From contig JBCBSU010000001.1 of the NCBI GenBank assembly GCA_039818985.1, forward strand, positions 2,072,367-2,136,366: a DNA stretch of 64,000 nucleotides, read 5' to 3'. Position numbers and translations under genes: made by a program. The notes under the pieces were generated by a model. It saw only the letters and a list, made by a program, of their open reading frames with translations, was not told the DNA's origin and did not search any database. Of this stretch, positions 8,711 through 17,480 are shown one piece after another (position 1 is the stretch's first letter; each line of letters opens with the position of its first letter). This DNA is from Pseudomonadota bacterium (lineage in GTDB: Bacteria > Pseudomonadota > Alphaproteobacteria > Sphingomonadales > Sphingomonadaceae).

Positions 8711-10078
8711 GTGCGCGATATCTTCTTCACTGCCTTTCTCGGCCTTCTCATCGCCTATGGTTTCAAGCGGCCGTTCCTGTTCGTGCTGACCTATGTCTAT
8801 ATCGACATCATCGCGCCGCAGCGGATGAGCTATTATCTGCTCAATTCGATCCCGATCTCGCTGATCGTCTTTGGCCTCGCCTTTCTCGGCTACTGGATAG
8901 CCGATGACAAGAAGGACAGCCGCTTCTCCATCCGCCAGACAATGATGGTGCTGCTGCTGGTCTATTGCTACTACACCACCAATAATATCGCCGACTTCCC
9001 CGCCGAGGCGGCGGAAAAATGGGACTGGGTGTGGAAGGCCCTGGTGTTCGCCATCTTCCTGCCGCTGACATTGCGCACCAAATTGCGGCTCGAGGCGCTG
9101 GCGTTGTTCATGGTGCTTTCGGTGGGCACGCTGATCATTACCGGCGGCATCAAGACCGCTGCCGGAGGCGGCGGCTATGGCGTGCTGCAGCTGCTGATCG
9201 ACGACAATAGCGGGCTTTATGAAGGCTCGATCATCTCCACCGTCGCGATCACCGTCATTCCGCTGGTGCTGTGGCTAGCCAAATATGGCACGGTGTTCGT
9301 GCCCGATATCCGGGTCAAGGTCTTCGCCTATGCGCTGGTCTTTGCCTGCCTGCTAATCCCGATAGGCACCCAGGCCCGCACCGGACTGCTATGCGCCGGG
9401 GCACTGGCGGTGCTGATGCTGCGCTTCAACCGCTATCGCTTCGTCTATGCCGGGCTGGCGGTCGCGGTGGGCATCATGGCGCTGCCGCTACTGCCGCAAA
9501 GCTATACCGACCGGATGGCGACCATTGGCGATCACCGCGCCGATGAATCGGCATCGACCCGGGTCGCGGTGTGGATGTGGACGCTGGACTATGTGAAGGA
9601 CCGGCCCTTTGGCGGTGGTTTTGAAGCCTATCGCGGCAACAGCCTCAAGGTCGAAAAGGTCGAAACCCGCGAAACCGGCTCGCGCACCGCGATCGAGGTG
9701 GAAGAATATGTCGATGAGGCCCGCGCCTATCACAACAGCTATTTCGAGATGCTGGGCGAGCAGGGCTTTCCCGGACTTGCGCTGTGGCTTGGTATCATGG
9801 TGGGCGGACTGTTCCGCATGGAGATGATTCGAAGACGCTACAGCAAGGATCACAAGCCCGGCGAGGAATGGGTAGCGCCCTTCGCGCTGGCGCTGCAAAA
9901 TGGGCAGATCATCTATCTTGTCGGATCGATGTTTGTCGGCATCGCCTTCCAGCCATTTATCTACATGCTGGTGGCGATGCAGATCGGGCTCGACACCTAT
10001 CTTACCCGGCGCCGCAAGGAGGCCGCATTCCGGCCGCTGCAGGAGCGTACACGCAAGCTGGCGCAACCGGCGGAATAG
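8711..10078 (+). CDS. Putative O-glycosylation ligase, exosortase A system type
   Basis: 455 residues with about ten membrane helices, starting at GTG. Segments YVYIDIIAPQRMSYYLL near the N-terminus and the large periplasmic loop with GGGFEAYRGN and RAYHNSYFEMLGEQGFPGL fit the Wzy/WaaL-like O-antigen ligase superfamily, specifically the subgroup seen with exosortase A. Such enzymes join or polymerise lipid-linked glycans on the periplasmic side. The conserved His of the HNSYFE motif is the likely catalytic base in this superfamily. It pairs with the divergent glycosyltransferase at 7145-8413, supporting one glycan pathway split over two transcripts. Confidence 0.87.
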   Translation: MRDIFFTAFLGLLIAYGFKRPFLFVLTYVYIDIIAPQRMSYYLLNSIPISLIVFGLAFLGYWIADDKKDSRFSIRQTMMVLLLVYCYYTTNNIADFPAEAAEKWDWVWKALVFAIFLPLTLRTKLRLEALALFMVLSVGTLIITGGIKTAAGGGGYGVLQLLIDDNSGLYEGSIISTVAITVIPLVLWLAKYGTVFVPDIRVKVFAYALVFACLLIPIGTQARTGLLCAGALAVLMLRFNRYRFVYAGLAVAVGIMALPLLPQSYTDRMATIGDHRADESASTRVAVWMWTLDYVKDRPFGGGFEAYRGNSLKVEKVETRETGSRTAIEVEEYVDEARAYHNSYFEMLGEQGFPGLALWLGIMVGGLFRMEMIRRRYSKDHKPGEEWVAPFALALQNGQIIYLVGSMFVGIAFQPFIYMLVAMQIGLDTYLTRRRKEAAFRPLQERTRKLAQPAE

Positions 10079-10137
10079 GCAGGATGCGGGCCGGGCACTG
10101 GCGGCTGGGGGTTGTAAGTTGTAAACTGACTGACTAG

Positions 10138-11325
10138 GTGGCGGCCATGCTTTCCGCGTCCGACACCGGCTCCACCACGGCGCTTTCCAGCGCGCTCGAC
10201 CCCAATGTACTGCAGCGGACATGGGTGAAGACGCAAGGCTGGGCCACCACCCACAGCACCGAGATACTGATCGCTTTTGCCATTGGCACTGCCATCTATA
10301 TGGCACTGGGCTTTGTCCGCAGCCGCGCGCTCAACTTTGCGCGAAGCCGTGACGACAGGCTATCCATGCCGGCAATCATCGCTCGTACCCTGGGCAAGAC
10401 CGGGCGGCTGTTCCAGCTGCTGGTGTCGATCCGTCTGGTCACCGGCTTTGCCGAAACGCCTGAACCGATCGAACGACTGATCACTATTCTCTTCACCATT
10501 GCCGCCGTTTTTCAGGCGGCGATATGGCTGCGCGAAATTGCCCTTGGCCTGATCGAGCGCCGCGCCAATGGCGGCGACAGCGATGAAGCCTCGGAAACAC
10601 TCACCAATGCGCTTACCCTGATCCGCATTCTGGTCACCGTCGCGGTGTTCAGCGTTGCGACCATCGTGGTGCTCGACAATCTGGGCTTCAACGTCACCGG
10701 CCTGATAGCCGGCCTCGGCATCGGTGGCATCGCCATCGGTCTGGCCGCACAGGGCGTGTTCGAAGAGCTCTTTGCGGCGCTTGCGATTATCTTTGACAAG
10801 CCTTTCCGGCGGAACGACTTTATCGGCTATGACAATACCGTCGCAAAGGTCGAGAAAATCGGCCTGAAAAGCACGCGGCTGCGGTCGATTTTCGGCGAAG
10901 AGGTCATCATTTCCAACAGCAATCTGCTCGACAAGGAAATCATCAACTATACCCGGCTCGACCGGCGCCGGACCCGCTATGGCATTGGCGTGATTTACCA
11001 GACGCCGCCGGAAAAGGCGCGGGAAATACCTGCATTGTTGCGCTCGATTGTCGAAAAACATGGTGCCGAATTCGTGCGCTCCGGCTTTGTCGGTTTCGGC
11101 AACAGTTCGATCGACTTTCAGGTCGAGTTCGATATCTACAGCAGTGACTATGAGGTGGTGTACAACAAGCGGCATGATATCGGGCTGGAGATATTGCAGC
11201 GGTTCAACGAGGAAGGCCTGGAGTTCGCCTATCCGACCCAGACAACCTTTACCGCCGCCCCCGATGGCACGATGATCATGCCCTATCCCAAGGACGGCTT
11301 TACCTTCCACTCGGCAGAGGATTAG
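10138..11325 (+). CDS. MscS-type mechanosensitive ion channel
   Basis: 395 residues starting at GTG; an ATG three codons later (10147) is an equally good start. Membrane helices occur near residues 40-60, 110-135 and 165-185, and the pore-lining helix follows with its Gly/Ala pattern, GLGIGGIAIGLAAQG. The beta domain (KPFRRNDFIGYDN) and the alpha/beta C-terminal cage follow, as in E. coli MscS but with a longer N-terminal part. It releases solutes on hypo-osmotic shock. The 3' end overlaps the convergent desaturase gene by 26 bp. Confidence 0.92.
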   Translation: MAAMLSASDTGSTTALSSALDPNVLQRTWVKTQGWATTHSTEILIAFAIGTAIYMALGFVRSRALNFARSRDDRLSMPAIIARTLGKTGRLFQLLVSIRLVTGFAETPEPIERLITILFTIAAVFQAAIWLREIALGLIERRANGGDSDEASETLTNALTLIRILVTVAVFSVATIVVLDNLGFNVTGLIAGLGIGGIAIGLAAQGVFEELFAALAIIFDKPFRRNDFIGYDNTVAKVEKIGLKSTRLRSIFGEEVIISNSNLLDKEIINYTRLDRRRTRYGIGVIYQTPPEKAREIPALLRSIVEKHGAEFVRSGFVGFGNSSIDFQVEFDIYSSDYEVVYNKRHDIGLEILQRFNEEGLEFAYPTQTTFTAAPDGTMIMPYPKDGFTFHSAED

Positions 11326-12232
11326 CACGCTCGGATCGGGTGTCCGGCCGGGACTTGCGCGACAGATCTCTCACTTCATCGAGCCGTTCCGGCACCTTCA
11401 TGTCCCACACCAGACCAAGCCGGGACAGAAAGCACAGCACCCACCAGCCCGGATCACATTGCCCCGGCAACAACCCCAACTTTGCCGAACCGGGAAAAGC
11501 GTGATGGTTGTTGTGCCAGCATTCGCCAAAGGTGATCAGTGCGGTGTAATGCACATTATGGCCCTGCACCGCCGCGCCTTCGACATGCCAGCTGCGATGC
11601 CCCTGATTGTGGGCGAAATAGCCAATCAGCCAGTGCCCCAATATCGATATGGTGATGCGACCACAAATGCCCCAGGCAACCCAGCCCCAGCCACCCAGAC
11701 CATAGAATAGCAGCGCCCAAGGCAGCTGTTGGAGCATCGATGTGCGCTGCAGCCAGTCATAAAGGCTGCTGCGCGCTAGCGATGATGGCCAGATGATCCG
11801 GGGTTCATGTGTCAGCGACAATGTGCAATGCAGCTGCCACCAGAAATCACGCAGCATGGCCGACTGATGCGCCAGAAAGGGATGGCATTCGGGCTGTCGC
11901 TGCGCCCAATCCCTGACATCATGGGTGAACAGCATGGATCGCGGCCCGCCCAGTCCCACCAGGGTGCCGAAATAGACACCCAGACGCTCCAGCCATTGCG
12001 AGCATTGATAGCTGTTGTGAATGAACTTGCGGTGCATTCCCAGCGAATGGCCGGCGCACAGGGTTATCGCCGATGTAAGGAGAAACAGCGCGACCGCGCT
12101 CCAGCTGAAATATAGCGAGCCTAGCACCATCCAGACCAGCGCATGGCCGGTGAACCAGAGTGACTTGGTTGCGCTCCAGCGCACCCTGCCCGCACTGGCG
12201 TCTGCGCCTTCATCGCTTGCATCGACGATCAT
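11300..12232 (-). CDS. Membrane fatty acid desaturase family protein
   Basis: 310 residues. The start at 12232 is supported by an ATGA overlap with the stop of the upstream gene; the open frame continues to 12319 but inside that gene. The histidine boxes of di-iron desaturases are visible: HSLGMHRKFIH, then HNQGHRSWH and WHNNHHAFPG. The central box reads HDVRDWAQ followed by CHPF rather than the usual HRxHH, so this is a variant branch of the acyl-CoA/lipid desaturases. It would introduce a double bond into a lipid acyl chain at the inner membrane. Translationally coupled to the membrane protein at 12229-13209. Confidence 0.85.
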   Translation of the reverse strand: MIVDASDEGADASAGRVRWSATKSLWFTGHALVWMVLGSLYFSWSAVALFLLTSAITLCAGHSLGMHRKFIHNSYQCSQWLERLGVYFGTLVGLGGPRSMLFTHDVRDWAQRQPECHPFLAHQSAMLRDFWWQLHCTLSLTHEPRIIWPSSLARSSLYDWLQRTSMLQQLPWALLFYGLGGWGWVAWGICGRITISILGHWLIGYFAHNQGHRSWHVEGAAVQGHNVHYTALITFGECWHNNHHAFPGSAKLGLLPGQCDPGWWVLCFLSRLGLVWDMKVPERLDEVRDLSRKSRPDTRSERANPLPSGR

Positions 12233-13209
12233 TGCTGCCCCGCAGGATCGATAATCTGTGCCAGGAGATAATCGGCGCTCTGCTCCACTGCAATTTTCTG
12301 CAGCGGATGGAAATACCAATAGGGGTCGAGCGTGCGCTCATAGCGTATTGTCAGGCGCACCTCGGTGCGATCACCGTCTAGTGGTCGCAAATTCACCTCG
12401 GTACCGCGAATATCGATATAGCTGCCCAGATAGCTGTCATTGCGCGATATGCTGGTGCGGATCCGCTGCGGCGATGCCTCATCGATGCGCACATGCATTT
12501 CGCCATGTTTGGTGTTGGTGACGAACCAGCGATTATAGACAAAATGCAGGCTGTGAATGGCACCGGGATAAAGGCCCGGATTTTCGGTGCGCACAGGTTG
12601 AGGGAAAATCGAGATCAGCCAGCCACGGTCGCCGGAATAGTACATCGGATGATTGAGATGCCTGATGATGTCGGCGCTACTGGCATCGATCACCCGGCTG
12701 CGGGTAATGCTGTTGGAGCGTTCAAAGCTGGTCTGCGGCACCACCCCTTCGACCGAGAGCAGCAGCAATGGCAGCGCAAGCCAGGCATTGACCTTGAAGC
12801 GCTGCGCCAGATCTTCCTGGCTATCCACCCTGAAATCGCCCCTGATCCGCTTGTAAATATAGGCGAGCAGGCCGATGCCGAAATAGATCGGCATGAACAT
12901 TATGACGCAGATAAACCCTTCCATCAGCAATGCCGAAGTCGCCAGCATGACGATCAGCGAATCGAGCATGAAGAACCAGAATTTGCGGTGTTCCGAATGC
13001 CCTTCATAGGGGTCGACAAAGACGATCAGCGCAAGCGCAATCAATGCCGGAATGGCGACATAGACCAAAGCTGTCGTGGCATAGCTGCTATCGAGGAGCA
13101 GCCGCAGCACAGAAGCCGCGACGCCGATAATCAGCAGGAGTTTTGCCGACCGATATTTCGCCAACCACGCCATGACAGGCAGGCTATCGGACAGGCCATG
13201 GCAAGACAA
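12229..13209 (-). CDS. Membrane protein with a soluble C-terminal domain, desaturase partner
   Basis: 326 residues, unknown function. Four or five hydrophobic segments lie in the first 165 residues, after which a soluble domain begins (ITRSRVIDASSADIIRHLNHP). Its alternating strand pattern and the segments VRIDEASPQRIRTSIS and TEVRLTIRYERTLDP suggest a START/SRPBCC-like fold that could bind a lipid, but this is tentative. An internal start at residue 13 (13173) is possible. The stop overlaps the start of the desaturase (ATGA), so the two proteins are made together and may act on the same lipid. Confidence 0.7.
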   Translation of the reverse strand: MSCHGLSDSLPVMAWLAKYRSAKLLLIIGVAASVLRLLLDSSYATTALVYVAIPALIALALIVFVDPYEGHSEHRKFWFFMLDSLIVMLATSALLMEGFICVIMFMPIYFGIGLLAYIYKRIRGDFRVDSQEDLAQRFKVNAWLALPLLLLSVEGVVPQTSFERSNSITRSRVIDASSADIIRHLNHPMYYSGDRGWLISIFPQPVRTENPGLYPGAIHSLHFVYNRWFVTNTKHGEMHVRIDEASPQRIRTSISRNDSYLGSYIDIRGTEVNLRPLDGDRTEVRLTIRYERTLDPYWYFHPLQKIAVEQSADYLLAQIIDPAGQQ

Positions 13210-13361
13210 TCTCTATTCACGCTACGGCACGGCCAACAGGCCGCGCGACATCGGTAAAAATCGCCCGGCCAGCCTTGCGCCCATGCCTTTTGTGCGGCAC
13301 TAGAGTTGCAATGTGCAACGATAAAACCAACAGCAAGAGCCAATAGCAAGAGGACGCCATC

Positions 13362-13820
13362 ATGACAGCCATCACGCCGCAGCAAATGCTGGACAAAAAG
13401 GGCGACCAGCTCGGATCGTCGGAGTGGATTCTGGTCGACCAGGAGATGATCAACAAATTCGCCGATGCCACTGGTGACCACCAGTTCATCCATGTCGATG
13501 AGGAAAAGGCGAAACTGACCCCCTTTGGCAGCACCATCGCCCATGGTTTTCTCAGCCTCAGCCTGTTCCCGGTGATGATGGCCAGGTCCGACTGTCCGCG
13601 CGTCGAAGGCGTGAAAATGGGCGTCAACTATGGTGGCAACAAGACCCGCTTTCTTGCCCCGGTGCGCTCGGGTAAGCGCGTCCGCGGCCATTTCAAGCTG
13701 CTCGACCTCGAGGAAAAGCGCCCCGGCCAGTGGCAGCAGACACTCGAATTCACCGTCGAGATCGAGGGCGAGGACAAGCCGGCACTGATCGCCGAATGGA
13801 TCAGCCAGTTTTTCGTTTAA
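13362..13820 (+). CDS. MaoC-family (R)-specific enoyl hydratase-like protein
   Basis: 152 residues, single hot-dog domain. The catalytic motif ATGDHQFIHVDEEKA carries the Asp and His of R-specific hydratases, and FGSTIAHGFLSLSLFP is the following conserved helix. Such enzymes hydrate trans-2-enoyl-CoA to the R-3-hydroxyacyl-CoA, linking fatty acid oxidation to polyhydroxyalkanoate or other pathways. It lies 53 bp upstream of a thiolase on the same strand, with a short hairpin in between (CCTCCG/CGGAGG near 13836-13850), and a PHB depolymerase is 3.7 kb away. Family sure, substrate unknown. Confidence 0.9.
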   Translation: MTAITPQQMLDKKGDQLGSSEWILVDQEMINKFADATGDHQFIHVDEEKAKLTPFGSTIAHGFLSLSLFPVMMARSDCPRVEGVKMGVNYGGNKTRFLAPVRSGKRVRGHFKLLDLEEKRPGQWQQTLEFTVEIEGEDKPALIAEWISQFFV

Positions 13821-13873
13821 TCTGTTAAGCCCCTCCGCTTCATCGGAGGCACGGAACCCAAGGAGAATTCCCC

Positions 13874-15052
13874 ATGCGTGATGCAGTTATCGTTTCCACC
13901 GCCCGCACCCCGATCGGCAAGGCCTATCGCGGCGGGTTCAACAACACCGCTGGCCCGACCCTGGGCAGCCATTCGCTGACCGCCGCGATCGAGCGCGCCG
14001 GTGTCGAAGGCGGCGAGGTACAGGATTGTGTCTGGGGCAGCGCGCTGCAGCAAGGCACACAGGGCGGCAATCTGGCGCGCAATGTGGCTTTGCGCTCGGG
14101 CCTGCCGATCTCGGTCAGCGGCATGACCATTGACCGGCAATGCTCATCCGGCCTGATGTCCATCGCCACCGCCGCCAAGCAGGTGATTGTCGACAATATG
14201 GATATTGTCGCCGCTGGTGGCCAGGAATCGATCAGCCTGGTGCAGACCCCGGAAATGCGCATTTCGCCGGACAAGGAACTGGTGGCGATGCATAACGACA
14301 TTTATATGTCGATGCTGGAAACCGCCGAGGTTGTCGCCGACCGCTATTCGATCAGCCGCGACGTCATGGACGAATATTCGCTGCAGTCGCAAATGCGCAC
14401 CGCGGCAGCCCAGGAGGCCGGTCATTTTGACGACGAGATCGTCCCCGTCACCACAAAGATGATGTACAAGAACAAGGAAACCGGTGAGGTTTCCGAGCAG
14501 GAAGTCACCATCACCAAGGATGAGGGCAACCGCCCTACGACGACGCTGGAAGGCCTGCAGGGACTGCAGCCGGTGCTCGGCCCCGACAAGACCATCACCG
14601 CCGGTAACGCCAGCCAGCTTTCCGACGGGTCTTCTGCCTCTATCGTTATGGAAGCCAAGGTGGCTGAGAAGCGCGGCCTCACCCCGCTTGGCCGCTATGT
14701 TGGCATGGCGGTCGCTGGCACCAAGCCCGATGAAATGGGCATCGGCCCGGTCTATGCCGTCCCGGCGCTGCTTGAGCGCTTCAACCTGAAAATGGACGAT
14801 ATCGGCCTTTGGGAGCTGAATGAAGCCTTTGCCGTGCAGGTGCTCTATTGCCGCGACACACTCGGCATTCCCGATGAGCTGCTCAACGTCAATGGCGGCT
14901 CGATCTCCATCGGCCACCCCTATGGCATGACCGGCGCGCGCTGTGTCGGCCACGCCCTGATCGAAGGCAAGCGCCGCGGTGCCAAGCATGTCGTCGTCAC
15001 CATGTGCGTCGGCGGCGGCATGGGCGCGGCTGGCCTGTTCGAGGTACTGTAA
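13874..15052 (+). CDS. Acetyl-CoA C-acyltransferase (thiolase)
   Basis: 392 residues, standard thiolase length. The nucleophile is Cys90 in DRQCSSG; the C-terminal catalytic residues are in [17 protein letters not shown] (His) and [13 protein letters not shown] (Cys). NEAFAVQ provides the conserved Asn-Glu-Ala-Phe box. It would condense or cleave 3-ketoacyl-CoA in the cytoplasm. AAGGAG stands 9 bp before the ATG. The gene follows MaoC closely, so the pair likely forms a small acyl-CoA unit; degradation of fatty acids is more probable than PHB synthesis because no reductase or synthase is adjacent. Confidence 0.93.
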   Translation: MRDAVIVSTARTPIGKAYRGGFNNTAGPTLGSHSLTAAIERAGVEGGEVQDCVWGSALQQGTQGGNLARNVALRSGLPISVSGMTIDRQCSSGLMSIATAAKQVIVDNMDIVAAGGQESISLVQTPEMRISPDKELVAMHNDIYMSMLETAEVVADRYSISRDVMDEYSLQSQMRTAAAQEAGHFDDEIVPVTTKMMYKNKETGEVSEQEVTITKDEGNRPTTTLEGLQGLQPVLGPDKTITAGNASQLSDGSSASIVMEAKVAEKRGLTPLGRYVGMAVAGTKPDEMGIGPVYAVPALLERFNLKMDDIGLWELNEAFAVQVLYCRDTLGIPDELLNVNGGSISIGHPYGMTGARCVGHALIEGKRRGAKHVVVTMCVGGGMGAAGLFEVL

Positions 15053-15068
15053 GCAGAAGTACGGATTG

Positions 15069-15100
15069 GGGACGAGGCGGAGCTTAAGCCCCCTCGTCCC
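15069..15100. terminator. Hairpin between convergent genes
   Basis: GGGACGAGG (15069-15077) pairs perfectly with CCTCGTCCC (15092-15100). It starts 17 bp after the thiolase stop and covers the 3' end of the convergent HTH gene. There is no T-tract on either strand, so intrinsic termination is uncertain. Confidence 0.4.
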
Positions 15101-15311
15101 ATGCAAATACCGCCTCCAGCGGCTGGTTGAAGGTCCGCGCAATACGGAAGGCGGTTTCCAGTGTCGGCGAATATTTTCCCTGCTCTATGGCGGCGATGGT
15201 CTGGCGGGTAACGCCGACCTTCGCCCCCAGTTCCGCCTGCGTCATTTCATCGGCCTCGAAACGCAGCCGGCGAATGGTGTTGGTGAAGGGTGTTTTGGCC
15301 ACGCCCCTCAC
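15084..15311 (-). CDS. Small XRE-type helix-turn-helix regulator
   Basis: 75 residues, essentially one HTH domain: MTQAELGAKVGVTRQTIAAIE is followed by the family's QGKYSPTLETAFRIARTF. It belongs to the short YozG/SinR-like regulators that often sit beside a small membrane protein. The start is GTG at 15311, overlapping the stop of the upstream membrane protein (GTGA); a second GTG at 15302 is possible. The pair is probably one operon in which the regulator controls its own membrane partner. Target unknown. Confidence 0.88.
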   Translation of the reverse strand: MRGVAKTPFTNTIRRLRFEADEMTQAELGAKVGVTRQTIAAIEQGKYSPTLETAFRIARTFNQPLEAVFAWDEGA

Positions 15312-15727
15312 CCCTGCCGATATTGCCAGATCTTAGCACCATAGCGGATAGCCTCCGCCACCACGATGACCGCCAATATCGCGTTGAGTATCCAGAACAG
15401 GCTGGCGCCAAGATGGACACTGAACACAGCGCAGATAACGCCGATCAGCAATATGAAATAGGCTATGCCCGCGGCGCGCTTGCCCACCAGCTGGTCGCGC
15501 TCATCGGCTTTGGCATGCGCGTCCTCGGGTGCCAGGATGGCAATTGCCGATGCCGCAACGATCATCACGACGGTGACGCCGACAACCACTGTCAGCAACA
15601 GGCCGAGAAAATAGTCGAGCGATACGCTGTCGGTGCTGGCGGCATAGATCAGGCTGACAAAATAAGTGCCGAACCCGCCGATTATGGTCAGCAATGCTGC
15701 CCAGGCAATCTTCTCATGGAATGTCAT
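15308..15727 (-). CDS. Small four-helix membrane protein
   Basis: 139 residues with four hydrophobic segments near residues 7-28, 40-66, 88-107 and 110-127. The central cytoplasmic loop is charged (DAHAKADERDQLVGK), resembling the DUF2178-like proteins commonly encoded with YozG-type regulators. The start ATG has a strong AGAGGAAGAGAT site. It overlaps the HTH gene by four bases. No enzymatic motif is visible; function unknown. Confidence 0.8.
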   Translation of the reverse strand: MTFHEKIAWAALLTIIGGFGTYFVSLIYAASTDSVSLDYFLGLLLTVVVGVTVVMIVAASAIAILAPEDAHAKADERDQLVGKRAAGIAYFILLIGVICAVFSVHLGASLFWILNAILAVIVVAEAIRYGAKIWQYRQG

Positions 15728-15844
15728 ATCTCTTCCTCTAAATGTCGAATCATTATGACTTTATGTTAGATATTTTTAACATTATGGCAAATAGATATTA
15801 CATATCCGTCGAAAATGCAGCAAAATCATGATGTTGCGAGAGTA

Positions 15845-16426
15845 TCAGCCGCGGTGCAGCACCAGCACCGGGTCGGCCTTGTGCACGCGGTGGCCAACAA
15901 CCAGGAAGCCATGACGCGCCGCGAGTCGCAGTGATGCGTCATTGTCGGGCGTGATGATGCACACCAGGGGCGTCCGCAATTCGGCATCGGCCCATGCCAA
16001 CGCCGCCGTCAGCGCTTCGCTGGCATAGCCCTGGCCATGGGCATCGCTGTCGAGCAACCATGATGCCTCGGGCCAGATCGCCTCGCCCTTGGCGGGTTGT
16101 TGCCCCGGCAGCGGCGGATCGACATCGCGCTGATAATCGGCAAAGCCGACCTCGCCGATCAGCTTCCCATCCTCGCGTCGTTCGATCGCCCAAATGCCAT
16201 AGCCCAGCAACGGCCACAGCCCGGGGCCGCGCAGAAATTTCTCCCAGAGCTGGCTGCGGGTAAAGGGTTCGGATGCGATATAGCGCATGACCTCGGGCTT
16301 GGCTCGGGTTGCGCAGAATGCATCAAAATCGCTGCGGCGTAACGAACGCAGCAATAGCCTTTCGGTAATTATGCGCGGCGCTCTGGCCGGTTTGGCATCA
16401 GCCTCTTTGCCAGCAACTTCAGTCAC
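15845..16426 (-). CDS. GNAT family N-acetyltransferase
   Basis: 193 residues of the RimJ/RimL-like branch. It opens with ITERLLLRSLRRSDFDAF, typical of this group, and the acetyl-CoA-binding loop is in SWLLDSDAHGQGYASEALTA (Q-G-Y-A-S-E). The C-terminal CIITPDNDASLRLAARHGF is the usual end of the domain. It transfers an acetyl group from acetyl-CoA to an amine; substrate cannot be told. It lies 7 bp downstream of the dipeptide epimerase gene on the same strand, so the two may be co-transcribed. Confidence 0.88.
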   Translation of the reverse strand: MTEVAGKEADAKPARAPRIITERLLLRSLRRSDFDAFCATRAKPEVMRYIASEPFTRSQLWEKFLRGPGLWPLLGYGIWAIERREDGKLIGEVGFADYQRDVDPPLPGQQPAKGEAIWPEASWLLDSDAHGQGYASEALTAALAWADAELRTPLVCIITPDNDASLRLAARHGFLVVGHRVHKADPVLVLHRG

Positions 16427-16433
16427 AGCAGCA

Positions 16434-17402
16434 TCAGCGCGGGTGGATCATGCCGTCCTGGAACAGGAAGCCGTCCTCGCGATCCTTTTTCAGCAGGGCC
16501 GGGGCGTCAAGATCGACCCAATCGGCCTTTTGCGCCAGTGCAAAAGCCGGAGCCACACCGAGGCTGGTTGCCAGCATCGAACCGACCACCATTTTGAGAT
16601 CGCGCATCCGCGCCTTTTCCATCAGGACCAGCGCTTCGGTCAGCCCGCCTGTCTTGTCGAGCTTGATGTTGATAGCACCGAAACAGCCATCGACCCGGTC
16701 AAGGTCCTCACTGGTATGGCAGCTTTCATCGGCGCAGAAGGGCACCGGCGTTTCCACCGCCATCAGCTCATCCTCGAACCCGGCGGATACCGGCTGTTCG
16801 ATCAGCTCGACGCCATATTGGTGCGCGCCCATGGCCATGCTCAATATGTCGAGCTCGTCCCAGGCCTCATTGGCATCGGCGATGATTCGCGCGCCCGGCG
16901 CAGCGGCGTATACTGCGGCCAGCCGGTCGAGGTCATTCTCGCCGTTCAGCTTGACCTTGAGCAGGCTATAGCCCTTTGCCACCGCACCGGCAGCGTCCTG
17001 CGCCATCTGGTCGAGCTCGCCGAGTGATACAGTATAGGCGGTGACCAGCGGCTTGGGTTCGGGCAGACCCGCCAGCTGCCATACAGGCTTGCCGGTTGCC
17101 TTGCTCTCCAGGTCCCATAAAGCGGCATCGAGCGCATTGCGCGCCGCGCCTTCCATCATTGATTCAAGCAGGTCTTCGCGGGTAATTTCGCGGTTCTGCT
17201 TGGCGCGCATCTCGATGGCTTCGACGCACAACTCGGCAGTCTCGCCCTCATAATAGATCGGTGTGCCCTCGCCACGGCCGATATGGGCGCCATCGGTGAC
17301 TTCGCAGACCACGACATCGACATCGGTCTTGCTGCCCCGGGCGATGGTGAAGGCGCCATCGACATCCCAGCGCTCAACAGTTGCGGATTTGAGTGTAATC
17401 AT
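16434..17402 (-). CDS. Dipeptide epimerase of the enolase superfamily (Ala-Glu epimerase / DgcA type)
   Basis: 322 residues from the ATG at 17402 (MITLKSATVERWDVDG); the frame extends to 17444 but the family starts here. Catalytic lysines are in LLKVKLNG and INIKLDKTGG. Metal ligands are in DANEAWDELDIL, ELIEQPVS and CADESCHTSEDL, the Asp-Glu-Asp triad of the muconate-lactonising subgroup. Members epimerise L-Ala-L/D-Glu during peptidoglycan recycling, or racemise N-acetyl-D-glutamate (DgcA). The usual DgcN partner is not adjacent, so the substrate stays open. The small GNAT gene follows immediately. Confidence 0.86.
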   Translation of the reverse strand: MITLKSATVERWDVDGAFTIARGSKTDVDVVVCEVTDGAHIGRGEGTPIYYEGETAELCVEAIEMRAKQNREITREDLLESMMEGAARNALDAALWDLESKATGKPVWQLAGLPEPKPLVTAYTVSLGELDQMAQDAAGAVAKGYSLLKVKLNGENDLDRLAAVYAAAPGARIIADANEAWDELDILSMAMGAHQYGVELIEQPVSAGFEDELMAVETPVPFCADESCHTSEDLDRVDGCFGAINIKLDKTGGLTEALVLMEKARMRDLKMVVGSMLATSLGVAPAFALAQKADWVDLDAPALLKKDREDGFLFQDGMIHPR

Positions 17403-17480
17403 GCGCGGTGATGTAGGGCATTCGCCGGATGGGGAAAACCCCAAATCCGACCCAAAGTCCGACAGCGCGGCAATCTTCGA

